DNA from: Shinella sp. H4-D48
GTDB taxonomy: Bacteria > Pseudomonadota > Alphaproteobacteria > Rhizobiales > Rhizobiaceae
Length of the DNA stretch: 64,000 bases
NCBI RefSeq assembly: GCF_022637395.1
Contig: NZ_CP093337.1
Span: 1,224,001-1,288,000, forward strand
Direction: 5' to 3'
Notes under the pieces: model-generated
What the model was told of the DNA's origin: nothing
The model's input: the letters and a program-made list of their open reading frames with translations, nothing else
The model's database searches: none
In this document: positions 56,630-64,000 of the stretch, piece after piece
Layout of the letters: each line of letters begins with the position of its first letter
Numbering within the stretch: position 1 is the stretch's first letter
Program-made: the position numbers and the translations under genes

Positions 56630-57394
56630 TCACGTATCGGACAGTGTGAGCTCGGCGACGAAGTCATAGGCGTCGCCGCGATAGATGGAGCGGGTGAACT
56701 CGACCACCCGGCCCGTGCGAAGATAGGAAATGCGTTCGATGGAGAGCCCCGCCGAACCGGGCGGCACGCCGAGGATGGACGCGTCGGGGTCCTTCATGTT
56801 GTAGGCGGAGATGCGCTGGACGGCGCGCACCGGCCGGCAGCCTCGCTTTTCCAGCGCTGCGTAAAGCGAATCCTGCACCTGCAAAGGTTCCGGCAGGAAT
56901 TCTGCGGAAATGCAGGCGCGCTCGATGGCGAGCGGCATGCCGTCGGCGATGCGCAGGCGGCCCAGTCTTGCTACAAGGGCATCGGCCGGCAGGCCGAGCA
57001 TCATCATCTCGTCGGGCGAGGGGTGGAACAGGCCCCGGTCGAGCCATTCGGCGCGGGTGGTGAGGCCGCGCCGCGCCATGTCCTCGGTGAAGGAGGTGAG
57101 GCGCGACAGGGACTGCTGCACCTTGGAGACCGGCTTGGCGACGAAGGTGCCGGAGCCGTGGCGGCGCACGAGGAGCCCGTCCTTGACCAGATCGTCCACC
57201 GCCTTGCGCACGGTCACGCGGCTGACATTGGCGTGGTCGGCCAGATCGCGCTCGGCGGGCAGGGCGTCGCCGTAGTTCAGCCGGCCGGAGGTGATCGCCT
57301 CTTCCAGCGTCTGACGCAGCTTCACATAGAGCGGGCCGGGCACGCCCGATTGCAGGCTGTTGGGCGGCAGGATGGCGGACAGCGGCGTCGTCAT
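56630..57394 (-). CDS. GntR/HutC-family transcriptional regulator of amino-sugar genes
   Basis: A 254-residue regulator. The winged helix is near residues 20-85 (PLYVKLRQTLEEAITSGRL, ALPAERDLADHANVSRVTVRKAVDDLV, HGSGTFVAKP, quoted in parts), and the rest is the UTRA effector domain (RLGRLRIADGMPLAIERACIS; a late FTRSIYRGDAYDF). NagR/DasR-type members sense GlcN-6-P or GlcNAc-6-P. Its start overlaps the kinase stop by 4 bases (ATGA), fixing the start. It likely binds the TGGTAT/ATACCA elements between the kinase and murQ. Confidence 0.93.
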   Translation of the reverse strand: MTTPLSAILPPNSLQSGVPGPLYVKLRQTLEEAITSGRLNYGDALPAERDLADHANVSRVTVRKAVDDLVKDGLLVRRHGSGTFVAKPVSKVQQSLSRLTSFTEDMARRGLTTRAEWLDRGLFHPSPDEMMMLGLPADALVARLGRLRIADGMPLAIERACISAEFLPEPLQVQDSLYAALEKRGCRPVRAVQRISAYNMKDPDASILGVPPGSAGLSIERISYLRTGRVVEFTRSIYRGDAYDFVAELTLSDT

Positions 57395-58278
57395 GCGGCC
57401 GCTCCCGTGCGTTCCCGGTAGCCCTTGGCGGCCAGCGCAACCGCTCCCGTCAGGGCGTCGGCCTCGGCCTCCATCAGGATCGCGCGGTGCTTTTGCGAAA
57501 GCCATTCGGGATAGAGCGGTGCGAGCCCGCCGAGCAGGCACAAGCGTGGCGCGCCGGCGAGCCTCATTATGGCGTCGAGGGATTCGTTGACGGACGTGGC
57601 CGCCGCCTCGACGATCGCCAGCGCCTGACGGTCGCCCCGGCGGGCGTGATCGAAGATCAGCGGCGCGAAGCGGCCGAAGTCGCCGGGCTTGGACAGGCGG
57701 GCGAACTCGACAATGCTGCGCGGATCGCCCTTGAACTCGTCCAGAACGGCGTCGGTCACGGTCGAGCGCGGATGTACGCGGTCATGGGCGAGAAGCGCCT
57801 CCTGCAGGAGGGCATGGCCGAGCCGCGCGCCGCCGCCGAGATCGCCGACCGTAAAGCCCCAGCCGCCGATATAACGCACCGTGCCGTCCTTGCGGCCCAT
57901 ATAGATGGAGCCGGTGCCGAGAATCGCCACCGCGCCATCCTCGTCGCCGATCGCGCCTTGCAGGGCGACCAGGCCGTCCGAGTCGATGTCGGTATGCCTG
58001 AAGGGCAGGCGGTCGTGCACGTAGCGGGTGAGATCGCCGACATTGGTGCCGGCAAGGCCGAGAAAGGCGGACGCATCGCTAATCCCGGCCTCGTCGAGCC
58101 CCGCATCGCGGTAGGCGGCCTTTGCCGCCTCGGTGATGGAGATGATCGCATTGTTGGGATCGGTGAGGATGTTGGCCGCACCGCTCTTGCCGCGCCCCAG
58201 AACCATGCCGTCAGGTGTGGCGACGGCCGCGCGGCAACTCGTGCCGCCGCCGTCGATGCCGAGAATGTAATGGGTCAT
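57391..58278 (-). CDS. BadF/BadG/BcrA/BcrD-family amino-sugar kinase
   Basis: A 295-residue ASKHA-fold kinase. LGIDGGGTSCRAAVATPDG is phosphate 1, ILGTGSIYMGRKDG and GGWGFTVGDLGGGARLG the phosphate 2 and sugar region. The family includes GlcNAc kinases and the clostridial MurK that phosphorylates both GlcNAc and MurNAc. In this cluster it would supply GlcNAc-6-P to NagA and MurNAc-6-P to MurQ. The ATG has GGAGGT just upstream; it is the first gene of the leftward unit. Confidence 0.92.
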   Translation of the reverse strand: MTHYILGIDGGGTSCRAAVATPDGMVLGRGKSGAANILTDPNNAIISITEAAKAAYRDAGLDEAGISDASAFLGLAGTNVGDLTRYVHDRLPFRHTDIDSDGLVALQGAIGDEDGAVAILGTGSIYMGRKDGTVRYIGGWGFTVGDLGGGARLGHALLQEALLAHDRVHPRSTVTDAVLDEFKGDPRSIVEFARLSKPGDFGRFAPLIFDHARRGDRQALAIVEAAATSVNESLDAIMRLAGAPRLCLLGGLAPLYPEWLSQKHRAILMEAEADALTGAVALAAKGYRERTGAAA

Positions 58279-58298
58279 CGCCACCTCCGAGGACGACG

Positions 58299-58338
58299 AT
58301 ACCAAAAAAATACCAATAACCAAGGGGTATGGTGGTAT
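58299..58338. promoter_or_regulatory. Candidate GntR operators near the kinase
   Basis: ATACCA occurs at 58299-58304 and 58310-58315, exactly 11 bases apart, and TGGTAT at 58333-58338, with a GGGTAT at 58325-58330. The elements face each other as dyads of ATACCA and TGGTAT, like the HutC/DasR-type operators of NagR. They lie 21-60 bases upstream of the kinase start. Confidence 0.55.
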
Positions 58339-58432
58339 CGAAGTATGACTTTCTCTTAACGGACTGTTTTTCATGTATAAAAATGATTGTCGGCAAAAAA
58401 TTGGTCTCAAAAGTTAATTCTCTATGGACAAG

Positions 58433-58446
58433 TGGTATTTTTTTGG
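58433..58446. promoter_or_regulatory. Second operator copy near murQ
   Basis: TGGTATTTTTTTGG is the exact reverse complement of CCAAAAAAATACCA at 58302-58315 on the other side of the spacer. It lies 27 bases before murQ, so one regulator could bridge both promoters. Confidence 0.55.
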
Positions 58447-58473
58447 CATTAATTTGGCCAAGGGAGAACAAGC

Positions 58474-59367
58474 ATGGCCGAGCGCAGAACCGAAGGCAGG
58501 CATGAACAGGCGAAGGGGCTGGACGCGCGCCAGCCGCTGGATGTTCTCAGTGTTCTTGCCGATGCGCAGAAAGAGGCGGTCGCGGCCGTCGATCCCGCAC
58601 TCTCCGATATCGCGGCCGCTTCACGCCTCGCCGCCGACGCCCTGCTTGCCGGTGGGCGTCTCGTCTATGCGGGCGCCGGCAGTTCCGGCCTGATGGCCAT
58701 GGCCGACGCGCTAGAACTGCCTGGCACTTACGGTATTTCACGCGAACACATCGTCATCATGCTTGCCGGCGGTGCCGAAAGCCTCGTTGATCTGGCCGGC
58801 GGCTTCGAGGACGACCGCGCGCTTGCCGTTTCCGATGCGAAGGAAGCGGGGCTTCGGGCCGACGATTGCGTGATCGCCGTTTCCGCAAGCGGCAGCACGC
58901 CCTATGCGCTTTCCCTGATCGCCTATGCGAAGGAAAACGGCGCCAAAGTTATAGCTATGGCCAATAATCCGGGCGCTGCGCTGTTTGATGAGGCGGATGT
59001 TTCGATCCTGCTGCAGACGCCGCCGGAGGTGATTTCCGGCTCGACGCGCATGGGTGCCGGCACCGCGCAGAAGATCGCCTTCAATCTCTTTTCGACACTT
59101 CTCGGCATTCATCTCGGCCACGTTCACGATGGCCACATGGTCAATCTCAAGGCCGACAATATCAAGCTCAGGGGCCGCGCGTGCCGGATCGTTTCCGACA
59201 TTTCGGGTGTCGGTCTGGACGAGGCGGAGCGGCTGCTCACCTTGTCGGACGGCTCGGTCAAAGCGGCGGTGCTGCTGGCCAGGGGCGTGGAGGATAAAAG
59301 AGCCGCGCAGGCGGCGCTCGACCGTTCGGGGCAAAGTCTCCGCCGGGCCCTGGAGGCCTTGGAATAA
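58474..59367 (+). CDS. murQ: N-acetylmuramic acid 6-phosphate etherase
   Basis: A 297-residue SIS-domain lyase. LVYAGAGSSGLMAMADALELPGTYG (in two parts) carries the conserved Glu at residue 81, and AGGAESLVDLAGGFEDD the second at 112, matching the two catalytic Glu of E. coli MurQ (83, 114). Later blocks are IAVSASGSTPYALSL, ISGSTRMGAGTAQKIAFNL, and HGHMVNLKADN-like DGHMVNLKADNIK. It splits the D-lactyl ether of MurNAc-6-P to GlcNAc-6-P and lactate, feeding NagA. It is the first gene of the rightward unit. GGGAG lies upstream of the ATG. Confidence 0.93.
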   Translation: MAERRTEGRHEQAKGLDARQPLDVLSVLADAQKEAVAAVDPALSDIAAASRLAADALLAGGRLVYAGAGSSGLMAMADALELPGTYGISREHIVIMLAGGAESLVDLAGGFEDDRALAVSDAKEAGLRADDCVIAVSASGSTPYALSLIAYAKENGAKVIAMANNPGAALFDEADVSILLQTPPEVISGSTRMGAGTAQKIAFNLFSTLLGIHLGHVHDGHMVNLKADNIKLRGRACRIVSDISGVGLDEAERLLTLSDGSVKAAVLLARGVEDKRAAQAALDRSGQSLRRALEALE

Positions 59368-59411
59368 CAGAATCTCAAAGCGCGCTACGGCGCATAAAAG
59401 GGGAGAATGAC

Positions 59412-60671
59412 ATGACACGCAACGCAATCAAGGGCCTGCTTCTGGCCTCCAGCATGCTCGGCACGGCCGGGCTTGCGCATGCGCAGGACGTGACGCTGAC
59501 GGTGGAAAGCTGGCGTAACGACGACCTGTCGATCTGGCAGGAGAAGATCATCCCGGCCTTCGAAGCGAAGAACCCGGGCATCAAGGTCGTGTTCTCGCCT
59601 TCGGCCCCGACCGAGTACAATGCTGCGCTCAATGCCAAGCTCGACGCCGGTTCGGCCGGCGATCTCATCACCTGCCGTCCGTTCGACGCCTCGCTCGAAC
59701 TCTTCAACAAGAAGCACCTCGTTAGTCTGAACGATCTGCCGGGCATGGAGAACTTCTCCGACGTCGCCAAGTCCGCATGGACGACGGATGACGGCGCGAC
59801 GACCTTCTGCGTGCCGATGGCATCGGTCATCCACGGCTTCATCTATAATGCTGACGCCTTCGCGGAAGTCGGCGTGGAAGTGCCGAAGACGGAAGCCGAG
59901 TTCTTCGCCGTCCTCGACAAGATCAAGGAGAACGGCAACTACACGCCGATGGCGATGGGCACGAAGGACCTCTGGGAAGCCGCCACCATGGGCTACCAGA
60001 ACATCGGCCCGACCTACTGGAAGGGTGAAGAAGGCCGCAAGGCGCTGATCGCCGGCACGCAGAAGCTGACCGACGAGCCGTGGGTCGAGCCGTTCCGCGT
60101 TCTTGCCAAGTGGAAGGACTATCTCGGCGACGGCTTCGAGGCGCAGACCTATCCCGACAGCCAGAACCTGTTCACGCTCGGCCGCGCCGCGATCTATCCG
60201 GCCGGCTCGTGGGAAATCGGCCTGTTCAACACGCAGGCCCAGTTCAAGATGGGCGCGTTCCCGCCGCCGGTGAAGAACGAAGGCGATACCTGCTACATCT
60301 CGGATCACAACGACATCGGCATCGGCCTTAACGCCAAGAGCCCGAATGCGGAAGCTGCGAAGAAATTCCTGACCTTCGTCGCCTCACCTGAATTCGCCGA
60401 CATCTACGCCAACTCGCTGCCAGGCTTCTTCAGCCTGAATTCGACGGCGGTGAAGATGAACGACCCGCTGGCGCAGGAATTCGTTTCCTGGCGCGAAAAG
60501 TGCCAGCCGACGATCCGCTCGACCTACCAGATTCTGTCGCGCGGCACGCCGAACCTGGAAAACGAGACCTGGACGGAATCCGCCAACGTGATCAACGGCA
60601 CGGACACGCCGGAAGTCGCTGCGGAGAAGCTCCAGAAGGGCCTCGACAGCTGGTACAAGCCCGCGAAGTAA
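59412..60671 (+). CDS. ABC transporter sugar-binding protein (family 1)
   Basis: A 419-residue periplasmic protein with a signal peptide ending AHAQ. VTLTVESWRNDDLSIWQEKIIPAFEAKNPGIKV (in parts) starts the family 1 fold; RAAIYPAGSWEIGLF and IGIGLNAKSPNAEAAKKFLTF are typical late blocks. It probably binds an amino sugar or oligosaccharide, given murQ upstream and the permeases downstream. It is separated from the permeases by a spacer with tandem hairpins, which often raises the level of binding protein. Confidence 0.93.
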   Translation: MTRNAIKGLLLASSMLGTAGLAHAQDVTLTVESWRNDDLSIWQEKIIPAFEAKNPGIKVVFSPSAPTEYNAALNAKLDAGSAGDLITCRPFDASLELFNKKHLVSLNDLPGMENFSDVAKSAWTTDDGATTFCVPMASVIHGFIYNADAFAEVGVEVPKTEAEFFAVLDKIKENGNYTPMAMGTKDLWEAATMGYQNIGPTYWKGEEGRKALIAGTQKLTDEPWVEPFRVLAKWKDYLGDGFEAQTYPDSQNLFTLGRAAIYPAGSWEIGLFNTQAQFKMGAFPPPVKNEGDTCYISDHNDIGIGLNAKSPNAEAAKKFLTFVASPEFADIYANSLPGFFSLNSTAVKMNDPLAQEFVSWREKCQPTIRSTYQILSRGTPNLENETWTESANVINGTDTPEVAAEKLQKGLDSWYKPAK

Positions 60672-60712
60672 GGCGGGTTGCTGAGGGGTAGGGGATCGCT
60701 CCCCGCCCTGAT

Positions 60713-60792
60713 CCTCTTCCCGCAAGCGGGGAGAGGGGCTCAAGACTTGCAGCCGGTGTTCTCTCGCCGCATTCGCGGGAAGGGACACCGGC
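60713..60792. repeat. Two tandem intergenic palindromes
   Basis: CCTCTTCCCGC (60713-60723) faces GCGGGGAGAGG (60726-60736) with one G-U; GCCGGTGT (60752-60759) faces ACACCGGC (60785-60792), with an inner CCGC-ATTC-GCGG hairpin. They follow the binding-protein gene and could protect its mRNA. The motifs also resemble rhizobial intergenic palindromes (RIME-like), which only a repeat search would show. Confidence 0.6.
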
Positions 60793-60975
60793 GGGCAGGA
60801 GCAGGGCTTCGCGCCGGACTTGCCGCACGCGGACATCATATGCCCAGCAAAAAACGGGGCAGCGGCCTCAAGCCAGACGTGTATGCTGACCTTGGCCCTG
60901 TGCGGCACAGCCGACCGCGCACGGCGTCCGTTCCTGCGGGCATTCAACGAATAACAACCGGATGGGGCAGGCTTT
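60793..60975. other. Rest of the spacer before the first permease gene
   Basis: About 180 bases following the hairpins. No gene is supported, and open frames here read as low-quality. GGGGCAGG near the end may serve as ribosome site for the permease. Confidence 0.4.
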
Positions 60976-61926
60976 ATGAGCGACGCAACTTCTTCCCGCG
61001 AGACGATGGCGCCGATCCGGCGCCCGAGGCGCTGGCATATCGCCGTCTTCCTGCTGCCGGCGCTCCTTGTCTATTCCGCGGTGATGATCCTGCCCTTGAT
61101 CGAGACGCTGCGCCTTTCGCTGTTCAACACGGTGGATGGCGAACCGGCTTTCGTCGGTCTCGCCAACTTCCAAGTCCTGTTCGGCGATGCACGCTGGGCG
61201 GCGGATTTCTGGAACGCGCTGAAGAACAACTTCATCTTCTTTACTATCCATATGCTGGTGCAGAACCCGATCGGTGTCGCACTCGCCGCCATGCTGTCAA
61301 TTCCCAAGCTGCGTTTCGCCGCCTTCTACCGCACGGCCATCTTCCTGCCGACGCTGCTTTCCTTCGTCATCGTCGGCTTCATCTGGAAGCTGATCCTCTC
61401 GCCGATCTGGGGCGTGTCGCCCTATCTGATGGACCTCGTCGGCCTGAAGTCGTTCTTCTCGCCGTGGCTCGGCAAGCCGAATACAGCGCTGATCGCGGTC
61501 TCGCTCATCTCTGTCTGGCAATATGTCGGCATCCCGATGATGCTGATCTACGCAGCGCTTCTCAACATCCCCGAAGAGGTGATCGAAGCCGCGGAATGCG
61601 ATGGCGTGACGGGCTGGAGCCAGTTCTGGAAGATCAAGCTGCCCCTGATCCTGCCGGCCATCGGCATCATCTCGATCCTGACCTTCGTTGGCAATTTCAA
61701 TGCTTTCGACCTGGTCTATACCGTGCAGGGTGCGCTCGCCGGTCCTGACAAGTCGACCGACATTCTCGGCACGCTACTCTACCGCACCTTCTTCGGTTTC
61801 CAGCTCCAGCTCGGGGACCGCTCGATGGGCGCGACGATCGCGACGGTCATGTTCCTGATCATCCTCGCGGGCGTGTCGCTCTATCTCTTCGTCATCCAGC
61901 GGCGCATGCGCCGCTACCAGTTCTGA
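60976..61926 (+). CDS. ABC sugar permease, MalF-like
   Basis: A 316-residue permease with six spans. The first is AVFLLPALLVYSAVMILPLI; EAAECDGVTGWSQFWKIKLPLI is the EAA loop that docks the ATPase; it ends with IQRRMRRYQF. Together with the next gene it makes the CUT1-type channel. The start ATG has only GGGGCAGG upstream. Confidence 0.93.
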   Translation: MSDATSSRETMAPIRRPRRWHIAVFLLPALLVYSAVMILPLIETLRLSLFNTVDGEPAFVGLANFQVLFGDARWAADFWNALKNNFIFFTIHMLVQNPIGVALAAMLSIPKLRFAAFYRTAIFLPTLLSFVIVGFIWKLILSPIWGVSPYLMDLVGLKSFFSPWLGKPNTALIAVSLISVWQYVGIPMMLIYAALLNIPEEVIEAAECDGVTGWSQFWKIKLPLILPAIGIISILTFVGNFNAFDLVYTVQGALAGPDKSTDILGTLLYRTFFGFQLQLGDRSMGATIATVMFLIILAGVSLYLFVIQRRMRRYQF

Positions 61927-61941
61927 TCGGGAGGGCCTGAC

Positions 61942-62781
61942 ATGTCCAAGGCACGCGCTTCGCTCAGCCGCACGACCCTCGTTCACCTCGCGCTGATCGG
62001 CTACACGCTCATCGCGGTCTTTCCGGTGTTCCTGACGCTCATCAATTCGATGAAGAGCCGCAATGCGATCTTCCGCAATCCGATGCAGCTTCCCACGGCC
62101 GAGACCTTCGATCTCGTGGGTTACACGACGGTTCTGGGGCAGGGGGATTTTGCGTCCTATTTCCAGAACAGCTTCATCGTCACGGTGGTCGCCATCGCGC
62201 TGGTGCTGCTGTTCGGCGCTATGGCCGCCTTCGCGCTCTCCGAATATCGCTTCCGCGGCAACACGCTGATGGGACTTTATCTCGCGCTCGGCATCATGAT
62301 CCCGATCCGGCTGGGCACGGTTGCGATCCTCCAGGGCATGGTGGCGACCGGGCTCGTCAACACGCTGACGGCGCTGATCCTCGTCTACACCGCGCAGGGC
62401 ATTCCGCTCGCCGTCTTCATCCTGTCCGAGTTCATGCGCACCGTTTCCGACGACCTCAAGAATGCCGGGCGCATCGACGGTCTCTCGGAATATGCGATCT
62501 TCTTCCGCCTTGTGCTGCCGCTGGTGCGGCCGGCCATGGCGACGGTTGCGGTCTTCACGATGATCCCGATCTGGAACGACCTGTGGTTCCCGCTGATCCT
62601 GGCGCCGAGCGAGGCGACCAAGACGGTCACGCTTGGGTCACAGCTCTTCATCGGCCAGTTCGTGACCAACTGGAACGCGGTTCTGGCGGCGCTGTCGCTC
62701 GCCATCCTTCCGGTCCTCGTCCTCTACCTTGTCTTCTCGCGGCAATTGATCCGCGGCATCACTTCGGGAGCTGTAAAGTGA
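61942..62781 (+). CDS. ABC sugar permease, MalG-like
   Basis: A 279-residue six-span permease. LALIGYTLIAVFPVFLTLINS is the first span, and GRIDGLSEYAIFFRLVLPLV the EAA loop. The C-terminus [15 protein letters not shown] is typical of MalG-type CUT1 permeases. It starts 15 bases after the MalF-like gene, and its stop overlaps the oxidoreductase GTG. Confidence 0.93.
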   Translation: MSKARASLSRTTLVHLALIGYTLIAVFPVFLTLINSMKSRNAIFRNPMQLPTAETFDLVGYTTVLGQGDFASYFQNSFIVTVVAIALVLLFGAMAAFALSEYRFRGNTLMGLYLALGIMIPIRLGTVAILQGMVATGLVNTLTALILVYTAQGIPLAVFILSEFMRTVSDDLKNAGRIDGLSEYAIFFRLVLPLVRPAMATVAVFTMIPIWNDLWFPLILAPSEATKTVTLGSQLFIGQFVTNWNAVLAALSLAILPVLVLYLVFSRQLIRGITSGAVK

Positions 62782-63842
62782 GTTCTGCCATGACCCCCAT
62801 CCGTGTCCTTTCCGCCGGCCTCGGCAACATGGGCAGGAGCCATGCGCTCGCCTATCATGAAAATCCGGGTTTCGAGCTCGTCGGGCTGGTCAACCGATCG
62901 AAGGTGCCGGTCCCGGCCGGGCTGGAAGGCTACGAGATCCATCCGTCCTTTCTTGATGCCCTCAAAGAGGTCAAGCCGGAGCTCTGCTCGATCAGCACCT
63001 ATTCCGACAGCCATGCCGACTATGCGGTGGCGGCGATGGAAGCCGGCGCCCATGTCTTCGTGGAAAAGCCGCTGGCGACCACGGTGGCGGATGCGGAGCG
63101 CGTCGTCGCCTGCGCCAAGGCCAACGGCCGCAAGCTCGTCGTCGGCTACATCCTGCGCCACCATCCTTCCTGGATGCGGCTGATTGAGGAGGCGCGCAAG
63201 CTCGGCGGCCCCTATGTCTTCCGCATGAACCTGAACCAGCAGTCGAGTGGCGCGACCTGGGCGACCCATAAGGCGCTGATGAACACCACGCCGCCGATCG
63301 TCGATTGCGGCGTGCACTATGTCGATGTGATGTGCCAGATCACGGATGCCAAGCCCGTCGAGGTGCGCGGCATGGGGCTGCGCCTGTCGAACGAGATCGC
63401 GGCCGACATGTACAATTACGGCCACCTGCAGGTGCTGTTCGATGACGGTTCGCTCGGCTGGTATGAGGCGGGCTGGGGCCCGATGATCTCGGAAACGGCG
63501 TTTTTCGTGAAGGACGTCATGTCGCCGAACGGTTCGGTCTCCATCGTCATGGATCCAAATGCCAAGTCCGACGACATCGACACGCACACCAAGACCGCCG
63601 TGATCCGCGTGCACAATGCGGCAACCGGGCCGGACGGCAAGTTCCTGTCGCCGGACGAGGACATGACGATGGCGGGCGAACCCGGCCATCAGGAACTTTG
63701 CGACCGGGAACAGGCCTATGTGCTGAAGGCCATCCGCGAGGACATCGATCTCACGCGGCATATGGACGACGCCTTGCAATCGCTGAAGATCTGCCTTGCG
63801 GCGGATGAAAGTGTCAGAACCGGCCAGCCGGTCAAGCTCTAG
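62778..63842 (+). CDS. Gfo/Idh/MocA-family oxidoreductase
   Basis: A 354-residue NAD(P)-dependent sugar dehydrogenase-like protein. [22 protein letters not shown] is the Rossmann motif and [18 protein letters not shown] carries the catalytic [20 protein letters not shown] and [15 protein letters not shown] follow, with the usual His. The start is a GTG with GGGAG eight bases upstream, overlapping the permease stop; an ATG four codons later is possible. Its place inside the transporter operon suggests it acts on the imported sugar, e.g. oxidising or epimerising it. Confidence 0.9.
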   Translation: MSSAMTPIRVLSAGLGNMGRSHALAYHENPGFELVGLVNRSKVPVPAGLEGYEIHPSFLDALKEVKPELCSISTYSDSHADYAVAAMEAGAHVFVEKPLATTVADAERVVACAKANGRKLVVGYILRHHPSWMRLIEEARKLGGPYVFRMNLNQQSSGATWATHKALMNTTPPIVDCGVHYVDVMCQITDAKPVEVRGMGLRLSNEIAADMYNYGHLQVLFDDGSLGWYEAGWGPMISETAFFVKDVMSPNGSVSIVMDPNAKSDDIDTHTKTAVIRVHNAATGPDGKFLSPDEDMTMAGEPGHQELCDREQAYVLKAIREDIDLTRHMDDALQSLKICLAADESVRTGQPVKL

Positions 63843-63852
63843 GGGATATCGC

Positions 63853-64000
63853 GTGGGCTCTCTTCAACTCAAATCCGTCCGCAAGTCCTTTGGCCCGGTC
63901 GACGTGCTCAAGGGCATCGACCTCGATGTGAAGGATGGCGAATTCGTCATCTTTGTCGGGCCGTCGGGCTGCGGGAAGTCCACGCTGCTGCGTATCATCG
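63853..64000 (+). CDS. ABC sugar transporter ATPase, UgpC/MalK-like (3' end outside window)
   Basis: The first 49 codons: a GTG start with AGGGG seven bases upstream, then [20 protein letters not shown] and the Walker [14 protein letters not shown]. It is the nucleotide-binding subunit for the two permeases. The frame runs off the window edge. Confidence 0.93.
   Translation, partial: MGSLQLKSVRKSFGPVDVLKGIDLDVKDGEFVIFVGPSGCGKSTLLRII

Noticed and set aside
60678-60975. Rightward open frame through the palindromic spacer before the MalF-like gene
   Set aside because: It continues into the permease gene in the wrong frame, and its residue composition is that of a shadow frame.

Overview
The window is GC-rich, gene-dense chromosome from an alphaproteobacterium, most likely a member of the Rhizobiaceae (Rhizobium/Agrobacterium/Shinella/Ensifer type). 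Three things point there: a complete mra/mur/fts (dcw) cluster in alphaproteobacterial order, running on to lpxC, bamD, recN and ligA; a long FtsZ with a Q/P-rich linker ending in the peptide [10 protein letters not shown]; and intergenic signals typical of the group, namely a TTAA-N7-TTAAC CtrA-type box and a small RNA with CUCCUCC motifs. The genus is inference.

Layout. 1-10.6 kb: mixed housekeeping and accessory genes (partial serine hydrolase, SnoaL-like protein, GNAT, lytic transglycosylases, LysE exporter, PPi-type phosphofructokinase, TerB-DnaJ protein overlapping an AmpD-like amidase, DAO oxidoreductase), the RNase P RNA gene, and a divergent pair of poorly known envelope proteins. 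10.6-39 kb: the division and cell-wall locus mraZ-rsmH-ftsL-ftsI-murE-murF-mraY-murD-ftsW-murG-murC-murB, interrupted by aqpZ and a reversed MHS transporter, then ddlB-ftsQ-ftsA-ftsZ, lpxC, bamD, recN, ligA. Upstream of mraZ lie a CtrA-type box and four TGGGN MraZ boxes on a 10-bp period that overlap a candidate promoter. 39-52.5 kb: M23 peptidase, a TIGR02587/TIGR02588-like pair, DEAD-box helicase, panC-panB, azlC-azlD, pepP, a candidate multi-anti-Shine-Dalgarno sRNA, prmA, a SCO1-like protein, a lone cheW, and small exported proteins. 52.5-64 kb: a divergent amino-sugar/muropeptide salvage locus. Kinase, GntR regulator, SIS-type deaminase, nagA, dipeptidase and cutC run leftward; murQ, an ABC sugar transporter and a Gfo/Idh/MocA oxidoreductase run rightward, leaving the window inside the ABC ATPase gene.

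How the genes fit together. Much of the window concerns peptidoglycan: precursor synthesis (murA-independent steps C-G, mraY, ddlB), septal assembly (ftsI, ftsW, ftsQ, ftsL, ftsA, ftsZ), hydrolysis (two SLT transglycosylases, an amidase, an M23 protein) and recovery of amino sugars (murQ, BadF-type kinase, nagA, SIS deaminase, ABC importer). The most interesting candidates are this PTS-free MurNAc/GlcNAc salvage locus with repeated TGGTAT/ATACCA operator elements, the sRNA carrying three separate CUCCUCC segments, the MraZ and CtrA sites upstream of mraZ, and a terminator hairpin that appears to bury the lysE ribosome-binding site. All functional assignments come from reading the translated proteins; no database search was possible.
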